A DNA stretch of 64,000 nt from Paenibacillus_AB hodogayensis (GTDB lineage: Bacteria; Bacillota; Bacilli; Paenibacillales; NBRC-103111), in the NCBI RefSeq assembly GCF_039536325.1, contig NZ_BAAAYO010000001.1, positions 868,001-932,000 of the forward strand, in the 5' to 3' direction. How positions within the stretch are numbered: the first letter of the stretch is position 1; each line of letters opens with the position of its first letter. This document shows positions 31,624 through 39,300 of this stretch, in pieces. Below the pieces are notes generated by a model that was not told where the DNA came from, did not search any database, and saw only the letters and a list, made by a program, of their open reading frames with translations. The position numbers and the translations under genes are program-made.

Positions 31624-33807
31624 CTATTGCTGCCCGCGCTCCATAGCAGCCTTCAGCGCATCGCCGAGGCTTGAGCCGAGCGATACGTTGTCGCTAAACT
31701 GCTGCGCCAACTGGGCTTGCTGACGGCGACCGGCTTTGCCCCCGCCCCCTTGTCCGTCCAACTTCTCGATGACGTTACACGGACGGCATTGAAAATATTT
31801 GCCGGCTTTGCCGTCGTGCATTTCCATTTTTTTGCGGCACTGCGGGCAACGCCGGTTGGTCAATGCCGGTTCGGCGGCGCGGCGGAATCCGCATTCGCGG
31901 TTCGGGCAAACGAGCATTTTGCCGCGCTTGCCGTTCGTCTCCATCATCTTCTGCCCGCAATCGGGGCATTTCGTATGGGTCAAGTTATGCGGCTTGTATT
32001 CGATCTCACTTGCCTTCACCTCGGCGACCAGCCGTTCGGTTCGGCTGCGGATGTCGGCGATGAACGCCTTCGGATCGCCTTTGCCCTTGGCGATCCGCTC
32101 CAGCTCTTGCTCCCAGCGAGCGGTCAAGTCCGGAGAGCGAAGGTCGGCGGCGACGATCTCGATCAGTTGCTTTCCTTTGCCGGTCGGGACGAGCCGGTTT
32201 TGCTGGCGTTCGATCGTATCGGTATGTAGCAGCTTCTCGATAATGTCGGCCCGAGTCGCCGGCGTGCCCAGGTTGTGCTTCTCCATCCTCGACAGCAGCG
32301 TCGCTTCGGAATGGCGCGCCGGCGGCTTGGTCTGATGATCGCCGATGCGGCAGCCTTTGACGCCGAGCGTTTGGCCGTTTGCCAGCGCCGGCAGCGACTG
32401 CGCAGGAGTCAGCCGGTCGCGGCCTTCCGTCTTGTCGTCCCCGGACCGTCCGTCATCCTCCGCATCGTCCTCGTCAAGGTCGTCAGCGAGCGCCTGCGCC
32501 CCGCCGTATACATCCTTCCAGCCCGCTTCCTTCTGTACGAAGCCTTTGGCATAAAAGCAGTCATCCCCGACACGTATCGCGAGACTCGTCTCGTCGTACC
32601 GGCTGGGCCCGTAAAACAGCGAGATAAACCGTCTCACGATCAGATCGTACAGCCTACGCTCCTCCGGGCTCAAATTTCCGAGCTGTACGAACTGTTCGGT
32701 CGGGATGATGGCGTGATGGTCGGTGACCTTCGCATCGTCGACGATCCGCTTCGTCACGTTGAGCGGCTTGCGCAGCAGCGCGCGTGCCAAAGATACATAC
32801 GGTCCGGTCGCGACGCTTTCCAGCCGGCTTTTAAATGTCGACACCATGTCCGACGTCAAGTAGCGCGAATCCGTACGCGGGTACGTCACCAGCTTATGCT
32901 GCTCATACAGCCGCTGCAGCACGTTGGACGTCTGCTTGGCCGAGAAGCCGAGCCGCTTGTTCGCGTCCCGCTGCAGCTCGGTCAAATCGTACGCCAGCGG
33001 CTGCGGCTCCGCTCGCTCGACCGTACGCACTTGTTCGACCTTCCCACTCTTCCCCTTCACCCGCGCTGCCAGTGCTTCGGCCTCGGCCTTGTCGGACAGG
33101 CGGCCGTCATGACGGTCGTCCTTGCGCCACAAGCCGGTAAAACCGCCGAAATCGGCCGTTACGGTGCAATATGGCACCGGTCGGAAGCCGGCGATTTCCC
33201 GCTCTCGATCCATCAGCATCGACAGCGTAGGCGTTTGCACCCGTCCGGCCGCCAATTGCGCGTTGTACTTGCTCGTCAGCGCACGGGTCACATTCAACCC
33301 GACCAACCAGTCCGCCTCGGCCCGGCAGACAGCGGACGCATACAGCCGGTCGTATTCCCGGCCCGGCTTCAACTTGTCGAAGCCTTCGCGGATCGCCTTG
33401 TCCGTCTGCGACGAAATCCACAGCCGCTTGAACGGCTTGTTCCAACGGACCAATTCCATAATCCAGCGAGCAACCAGTTCGCCTTCCCGCCCGGCGTCAG
33501 TCGCGATGACCAGATCGCCGATATCGGAGCGCTTGCACAGCTGCGCGACCGCCTTGTACTGGTGAGACGTCTCGCGGATCACCTTGAGGTTCATTTTCGC
33601 GGGAACGATCGGCAAATCTTCGAGCTTCCACGTTTTATACTTGGGATCGTAATCCTCGGGCTCGGCCAGCTCGACCAGATGACCCAGCGCCCACGTGACT
33701 ACATAGTGGGGACCTTCGTACCAGCTTTTTTGCTTCGTATTCGCCCCCAGCACGCGGGCGATTTCTTTGGCTACGCTCGGCTTTTCGGCCAAAACGAGGC
33801 TTTTCAT
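31624..33807 (-). CDS. topB: DNA topoisomerase III
   Basis: Type IA topoisomerase that decatenates and relaxes DNA during replication and recombination. 727 residues from ATG 33807, chosen for AAAGGG 9 bases upstream; the length equals that of Bacillus TopB. TOPRIM domain at the start (MKSLVLAEKPSVAKEIARVLG, ATDAGREGELVARWIMEL), active-site region HKLVTYPRTDSRYL with the catalytic tyrosine, and a C-terminal pair of four-cysteine zinc ribbons (CPDCGQKM...CPNRECG, CPQCRKKM...CRPC). The short 5' distance to a terminator hairpin (next entry) is unusual. Confidence 0.96.
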   Translation of the reverse strand: MKSLVLAEKPSVAKEIARVLGANTKQKSWYEGPHYVVTWALGHLVELAEPEDYDPKYKTWKLEDLPIVPAKMNLKVIRETSHQYKAVAQLCKRSDIGDLVIATDAGREGELVARWIMELVRWNKPFKRLWISSQTDKAIREGFDKLKPGREYDRLYASAVCRAEADWLVGLNVTRALTSKYNAQLAAGRVQTPTLSMLMDREREIAGFRPVPYCTVTADFGGFTGLWRKDDRHDGRLSDKAEAEALAARVKGKSGKVEQVRTVERAEPQPLAYDLTELQRDANKRLGFSAKQTSNVLQRLYEQHKLVTYPRTDSRYLTSDMVSTFKSRLESVATGPYVSLARALLRKPLNVTKRIVDDAKVTDHHAIIPTEQFVQLGNLSPEERRLYDLIVRRFISLFYGPSRYDETSLAIRVGDDCFYAKGFVQKEAGWKDVYGGAQALADDLDEDDAEDDGRSGDDKTEGRDRLTPAQSLPALANGQTLGVKGCRIGDHQTKPPARHSEATLLSRMEKHNLGTPATRADIIEKLLHTDTIERQQNRLVPTGKGKQLIEIVAADLRSPDLTARWEQELERIAKGKGDPKAFIADIRSRTERLVAEVKASEIEYKPHNLTHTKCPDCGQKMMETNGKRGKMLVCPNRECGFRRAAEPALTNRRCPQCRKKMEMHDGKAGKYFQCRPCNVIEKLDGQGGGGKAGRRQQAQLAQQFSDNVSLGSSLGDALKAAMERGQQ

Positions 33808-33853
33808 CGGCTTCATCCCTTTCATTCTTGTTTCTATCCGCTTCAAAAAAACA

Positions 33854-33875
33854 AAGGTCCCGTTTCCGGGACCTT
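33854..33875 (-). terminator. Terminator just upstream of topB, possible attenuator
   Basis: AAGGTCCCG (33854-33862) pairs with CGGGACCTT (33867-33875). On the minus strand the T-run TTTGTTTTTTT follows, ending about 38 bases before the topB start. There is no room for a promoter between it and topB, so transcripts reaching topB from upstream must read through it. Confidence 0.7.
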
Positions 33876-33963
33876 GTGCGCCTCCGCTGCGAGCGGCTTT
33901 ATCACGCCATACGCTACTTGAGAAAATAGAAAGTGCGGTTTACCGGCATCTGAGCTTCCCGTC

Positions 33964-34068
33964 ACTCCGCGCTAAGTGCACCGACGACGCAATATAAGCG
34001 TCAATCTTAGCCAATATCCCCGCACGAACGAGCTTCGGAGTAAACAACTTGCGCTTCCAAAAGGAAGC
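33964..34068 (-). ncRNA. Candidate structured RNA upstream of topB
   Basis: Nested helices over 105 bases: ACTCCG (33964-33969) with CGGAGT (34036-34041), GCTAAG (33971-33976) with CTTAGC (34006-34011), GACGC (33986-33990) with GCGTC (33998-34002), and a separate GCTTCC-AAAA-GGAAGC (34053-34068). Between the promoter at 34125-34152 and the terminator at 33854-33875 it would be part of a ~265-nt leader or an independent small RNA. Not a family I recognise. Confidence 0.45.
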
Positions 34069-34124
34069 AGCCTATGATTTTTAACCTCGATTAGAATAAA
34101 TCGTATTTCGATGCTGCATCTAAT

Positions 34125-34152
34125 ATTTTATCACTTTCACCCGCGAACGCAA
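34125..34152 (-). promoter_or_regulatory. Candidate promoter of the topB leader or small RNA
   Basis: Minus strand: TTGCGT (34147-34152), 16-bp spacer, TAAAAT (34125-34130) preceded by TGA, giving an extended TGATAAAAT -10. Confidence 0.5.
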
Positions 34153-34349
34153 AATAGCTGAACGATACGACCGACCGCTGTCTCCAATGGGCACGAAAGT
34201 AGTTATTTCTTCTCGAGAACGAATGTGAAACGCTATCCACCTTCCATTTCGCGAATCCGCGCCAAGCTTTCATGCTTGTCGGCGTGGAGCGGGCGGCAGG
34301 CTCTCAACGGCAGCATGCCAATCCATTCGGTCCGGCATGCGTTCGGGTA

Positions 34350-35516
34350 CTACCCGAACGGTCTTAGAAGATGAAATCCGTACAGCTCCATCTCCTTGTC
34401 CGGCGTATCCGGTTCGTGGCATTCGACAAAGTCGGCATCGTCCGCAAATTCGGAGTAGACGGTTTCATGGGCAAAGCACCAGCTTTTCTGCGACTTGCTA
34501 TAAAATCTGGTGAATCCGTCCTCGCTCCAGCGATCCAGCGACGCCTGATTGAGCGGCATACTGTAGCGGTCAACCCTCGACCACTGATAGCGACTATGGA
34601 GCCGGGAATGCTGCTGCGGCTCGTTTCTGGGAAGCTTCGCCCGGTACTTCGGATCCTTCAGCTCCCGAACGCTCTTGCCCTTAAGCGCCTCCAAATCCGG
34701 CTTGTACGCTTCGGTCTGCTCCGCTTTCTTGAACTGGGGAGGCAGCTGTGCATCCTCCTCCATTTTCCCTTTATCTACCAGCTTACGCTTCTTCTCCTCC
34801 GTCTCGTCTTCCGTGGCCGGCGTCCACATCGATAGATCCGGATCGAGAAGCTCCCCATTCGTTTTTTGGTAATGAATCTTTTCGGCCTCCACCATAAGGC
34901 CGAGCAGCTTTTCAAAAAGAATGTCGTCCATCTGCTTGGCTTCGGACTGCTTGAACTCCGTCATCAGCTCGAACATATGCTCGTACAGCTCCGAGCGAGG
35001 CGTCATCTGCCCCGACTCGAGCCGGTTGCCGTCAAAGCCGCGGTTGGGGTCCTCCACCCGATTGCCGGAGTTCGGTCCGGCCGTAATATCCGAACCGAGG
35101 CTCTTGAACGAATTCGCCCCCGCGTTCGACGTCAAATCGAGCTGCTGCTTCGCGGTAGCAAGCTGGTTGGGAGTCAACGCCCGATAAAAGTCCTCCATCA
35201 TGCTTTTCGGCACCTTATGATGCCCGGTGTTCATGCCGGGATTGTTTTTGGCGAATTGGGTCAGCGCTTCGTTCAGTTTTCCGGTAGCCCAGCTGCGGCT
35301 GCCCTTGCTGTCTTCATCCTGCTCGTTGTCGTTACCTCTTTGCACATAAGCCCCGTCGCGCTGGAGCATCCGCTGAACCGCCCGATTGCCTACCGTGCGG
35401 TGAAGATGCTGAATCCAGGACGGGGATGCACGGCCGGAAGCGGCCGGGGAAGACTTCGCCCCGGGGCTTTCCCATGCCGTTCCGGGACGCGGGTGGCGCG
35501 CAGATTGTCGTTTCAC
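34350..35516 (-). CDS. Toxin-like protein with LHRTVGNRAVQRML motif and nuclease-like HH segment
   Basis: 388 residues, GTG start at 35516 after AAAGGAG (about 11 bases upstream). Residues 1-35 are low-complexity Ser/Pro/Ala/Gly with a basic flavour; residues 38-51 carry LHRTVGNRAVQRML, the short motif seen at the N-termini of many DUF4157-linked and contractile-injection-system-associated proteins. Residues 60-90 are an acidic linker, and around 98-165 the pattern GHHKVPKS...SFKSLGSDITAGP...GNRVEDPNRGFDGN suggests a His-containing nuclease or hydrolase toxin domain; that identification is inference. The C-terminal 200 residues are unrecognised. Upstream (35611-35919) is a small partner gene. 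The stop codon lies inside a perfect CGTTCGGGTA/TACCCGAACG hairpin (34340-34360). Confidence 0.6.
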   Translation of the reverse strand: MKRQSARHPRPGTAWESPGAKSSPAASGRASPSWIQHLHRTVGNRAVQRMLQRDGAYVQRGNDNEQDEDSKGSRSWATGKLNEALTQFAKNNPGMNTGHHKVPKSMMEDFYRALTPNQLATAKQQLDLTSNAGANSFKSLGSDITAGPNSGNRVEDPNRGFDGNRLESGQMTPRSELYEHMFELMTEFKQSEAKQMDDILFEKLLGLMVEAEKIHYQKTNGELLDPDLSMWTPATEDETEEKKRKLVDKGKMEEDAQLPPQFKKAEQTEAYKPDLEALKGKSVRELKDPKYRAKLPRNEPQQHSRLHSRYQWSRVDRYSMPLNQASLDRWSEDGFTRFYSKSQKSWCFAHETVYSEFADDADFVECHEPDTPDKEMELYGFHLLRPFG

Positions 35517-35610
35517 CGATCTTGTTCTCCTTTAGCCGTTTGGTCCAAAGCAATTCTGCCGAAACAAAGCTGCAAAGATGATGTCAAGACCGTGATGAGC
35601 TTTCGCTTTC

Positions 35611-35919
35611 CTAGCCTTCTGCCACGTCGGCGCCCAGGTCGCCGGCGACTTCCAGCATCTTGGGAATGACGGCATCGTCCGTTCCCGACACGTACAAATC
35701 TCCCTGATAGTGGCGAAACGGAATTTCCTTGCCGCCTACGCTCCACAGGAAAAAGTCCCCTTCAATGGACATCGTGGCAGCGCCCTTCACCGTATAAACC
35801 CGGGTATAGGCGAAATCCGCCTTGTCCGAAAAATAAAGCTTGCATTCCTCCAGCGTCAACGTTCGCTCTGCGCCTTCCTCCTCCCGCATCGTTCTTGTAA
35901 TCCGGTACCGTCTGCTCAT
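35611..35919 (-). CDS. Small hypothetical protein upstream of the toxin-like gene (102 aa)
   Basis: 102 residues, ATG 35919; GGAGG lies 7 bases upstream. The chain alternates basic and acidic N-terminal residues (MSRRYRITRTMREEEGAERTL), then a beta-rich middle (YFSDKADFAYTRVYTVKGAATMSIEGDFFLWSVGG) and an end of EIPFRHYQGDLYVSGTDDAVIPKMLEVAGDLGADVAEG, where Asp/Tyr/Val strands suggest a compact all-beta or alpha/beta domain. No signal peptide or membrane helix. It is 94 bases before the toxin-like start on the same strand. Its size and acidic charge (net negative at the C-terminus) fit an immunity-like partner, but nothing proves that. Confidence 0.55.
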   Translation of the reverse strand: MSRRYRITRTMREEEGAERTLTLEECKLYFSDKADFAYTRVYTVKGAATMSIEGDFFLWSVGGKEIPFRHYQGDLYVSGTDDAVIPKMLEVAGDLGADVAEG

Positions 35920-36186
35920 TCCTCCGCCTCCATGGGGCTTGATATGGGATTGCCAAATTTGTTTTATTTTACTTCACCGGCCGCCCGGGATCAACTGTCG
36001 TCTTCCGGCTAGCCCTCGATCGGCACGCAACACGTGCAATCGTTCAAACGGCGAGATATCAATCGTTTAGCCGTAGGGTTGCGGAAGTCTGGGCACCTCC
36101 GGAGCGTCAGTTTAGAAGCCAATGGCTGCTAACGCCCGCCGATAGAAGGACCGTCCGGCCCCGGTCCCGAAATCCGTGCATTGAAA
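35920..36186. other. Intergenic region upstream of the small hypothetical gene
   Basis: About 270 bp. I see no gene-like frame and no strong promoter; only AT-rich TTTGTTTTATTTTA near 35957-35970. It ends at the terminator of the large secreted protein. Confidence 0.5.
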
Positions 36187-36230
36187 GAAGCCTCCGCTCC
36201 CCTTCAAAAAAGAAGGGTCAGGGAGGCTTC
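36187..36230 (-). terminator. Terminator of the polysaccharide-use operon
   Basis: GAAGCCTCC...CCCTTC (36187-36205) pairs with GAAGGG...GGAGGCTTC (36212-36230), with GCT/TCA bulges. On the minus strand TTCTTTC follows. Confidence 0.75.
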
Positions 36231-36327
36231 CTGCATGCCGGTATGCGGAATCTCGACAGGCTTCGTCCGGCTCTCGCGCGGTGTCAACCGCGGGAGCCGG
36301 GGCTCGCGGTCGGAACGCGAGCTTCAC

Positions 36328-39300
36328 TCATTCGACGGGAGCGTCGTCAAATTTGACCGCATCCGCACGCGTATACACCTCAAACAAGGGCGGATTCGAC
36401 GTCGGCGTCGTCCGAAGCAGGCGTACGTACTCGGAGCCGTCCCCGGCAAAATCGAAGGCGCCGAGATTCACCCAACCGGATGTGCCCGAGGCGGCATCGA
36501 CCGTCACGACGGTTTGACCCGTCCCGTGCTTGATCTCCACCTGTACGGACTCGTCTCCTCCAGACATGCGCACGATGTTGTAGAACGATGCCGTATACCG
36601 GCCGGGCGGCAACGTAGCCTTCCAGGTCGCCGTCGCTCCCTGCGTATCCGTATAGCGGGAGCGAACGCTCGGGCTGTAACCGGTAAGTCCGCTCAGCTTC
36701 CACGGTCCCGATTCCGCATAGGCCGCCTGATTCGTGCTGTCGACAATGACCGTCAGCGGACGAATCCGGATGGTCAGCGTCGGCGACTGCACGACGTTCG
36801 CGCCGTCCGCGACGCTGGCCGTGACGTTCACCTCATCTGTCGATTCGTCCACGCCGATAACCGTCAGCTTGCCGTTTACGTCAATGGACGCGAGATCCGG
36901 TCGATCGACCGTATAGGTCACATTCGGACCGTTTACGGAGGCGCTCAGCTCGGTATCCCAGACGGCGACGGCGCGCAACTGCGCGGACTGCGACCGCATC
37001 AGCTCGAGGCGGTCGGACGTCAGACGGACCTGCACGAGCGACGGCGAATAGCCGTCCGGCACCCACATGAAGGCGTCCGCGGCAACGACGGAGCCGGCGG
37101 AGGCACGGTTCGTCATCTCGACGTACCCGGAGCGGCCCGCGGCAAACGGGTGCTTGCCGAGCAGCGTCCAGTCCCCGTTCGTCGTCTTCTCGTTGATCGC
37201 GTAGGTTTGCTCTCCGCCGTCGTAATGAACGGTGACGGCGGCATCGGACGCCCACTCGCTGCGGCCGACGGGCAATTTGTAATACACATTGTACAGTCCT
37301 CCGTCAGGCAGCTCGGGCTTCCAGCGCATACGGCTCGTCGGCTGGCCCCCCGCTTTGGCGGTGACGTAGTTGTCTCCGTAATAATCGTTCGCCGCTGTCG
37401 CCCGCGACCAGCTTCCGTCCGATTCGCTGTCCGCATTGTCGACGATAACCGACGGACGCGTGCCCGGCTGCGCAGGCTGGGAAGGAGGCACGGAGACGTA
37501 GCGCGGCAAGTACAGCGTCCGGGCTTGCGTCCTTCTCCCGTCAGACTCGACGTAATATGTGAACGGGACGGACGGATCGTTCACCGGAATCGACCATTCC
37601 ATCGGATAGACGTCGTCCGCGCTCGCCGCGTAGGTCGTCCCCCCGTCGAATGAATAGTGCAGCGTGGCGGGACGCGTCGTCTTGGCCTGAACATAGGCGC
37701 GGTAGGCGCTTTCGTCCGGTTTGACGAGCAGCATGCCCTTGACCGCATCGATCGGGCTGTACCGGTCGAAAAAGTAGCTTTTGTCCGACGTATCCCGCGA
37801 ATCCGGCGTCCGATGCAGCGGAACGTCGATATTCATACCCTCCACAATGATCGCGGCCATGCCTTGCGCCGTCAACGTCACTTCAATTTTCCCGTTCGTC
37901 ATGACGGCTTGTTCCGGCGCTCCGTTATCGCGAATGACCGTGACCGGATACGTGCCGTTCGGGTCAAAGCCGATCAGCTGCGCGTTCAAGGCAACGGAGG
38001 TCGTCACCGCCTGGTGCGATTCATTCGACAAGCCGATATAGAACCGGCTGCCGCTTTCCGCCGTAATCCAGTTCAACTGCTTGCTGCCCGGATCGATAAT
38101 GCCCTTGGGCATCCACAGCCACGCATCGGAATGGCCGTAGAACGTACCCGGCTCGCTGCCGTACACGTGGTATTTGAACCACAGAAAGTCCGATTCGAAT
38201 ACGGAAGGAAACGAGATGCGCCCGGCCGATTTGACCATCTGCTCCGTGACAAGGTAGTCCATCGTCTGTCCCAATTGCGCCGGTACATGATGGTAATAGA
38301 TCGACGTTCCTTCGGTCGGCCCGAGCAAAGGGAATTCCGGCTGCTGCTGGCTTTCGATCAGCCCGCGGTAATAGTACCCGGGGTAATTCGTATATCTGCC
38401 AATGACCGCATTGTGCGCAATGTCCTGCAGTAGACGGTCCCCGGTATAGGCGGCAAGCCGCAGCAGAAACGGCGCTTCCTGCGCGTTCATCCGGTAAGCC
38501 GCCGACGTGTCACCCGCCTCGTAGATCAGACCGTTCGGCGAGACGCGCCAGGCGTCCGTCTGTACATTGGCGCCGGGCGCATCTTCGGGCAGACGGCTGC
38601 GGCCGTACGGGAATTTGTAGCGGTCGTCCCATAGGAAGGCAATCTCGTAACGAAACGGAGACGGCTGAGGAATGGACACCGTCCCCTGCGGCACGGGACG
38701 CGCGACGAACATTGAGGCGTACCGCTTCCCTTCTTTGTAAGCCGCCGCCAAATACTTCGGCTCCTTCGTTTCCTCGTACAGCTCCAGGATTTCGACCCAC
38801 AGCTTGCCGTAATTGTAGAAGAAATCCCGGCCGTTCATAGCCGCCGTGCTCGGCGTGTCGATCTCTTTCTCGATGTAGGCGTCGGCAGCCGCCATCGCTT
38901 CGTTTAAGTAGCGGACGTCGCCCGTCATCCGGTACGTCATCAACGGCTGAATGACCGGGCCGCGCACGAATGGATCCGGGTTGCGGAAGCGGTATTCCTC
39001 CTGTCCGACCGCGTACAGGCCGGCGTTCAATCCCCGCGTCATGTCGTAGAAGGCAGCGACCGACGTCACGTCGAACGGCACCGACGCCATTTTCCACAGC
39101 GACGTATCGCCGTAAACCGGCGCCATTGTCGGGGACCAGCCCCGTTCGTTGCGGGAAACGCCGTGCTCCAGCATGGGCAGCGCCCGATTCTCGTACAGCT
39201 CGTCGTCCCCGGTCATATAGTAGGCGCCGAGCATCACCGGGCCGGCCGCCGTACGGATCGCGTCCGGATTTTCAATATCCATAAAGCCTTTGGCCCGGCT

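Noticed and set aside
34091..34273. 60-codon ORF downstream of the toxin-like gene (MKAWRGFAKW...)
   Set aside because: No ribosome site; overlaps the candidate promoter of the topB leader, and neighbouring frames are equally open. A decayed immunity gene is possible but not supportable.
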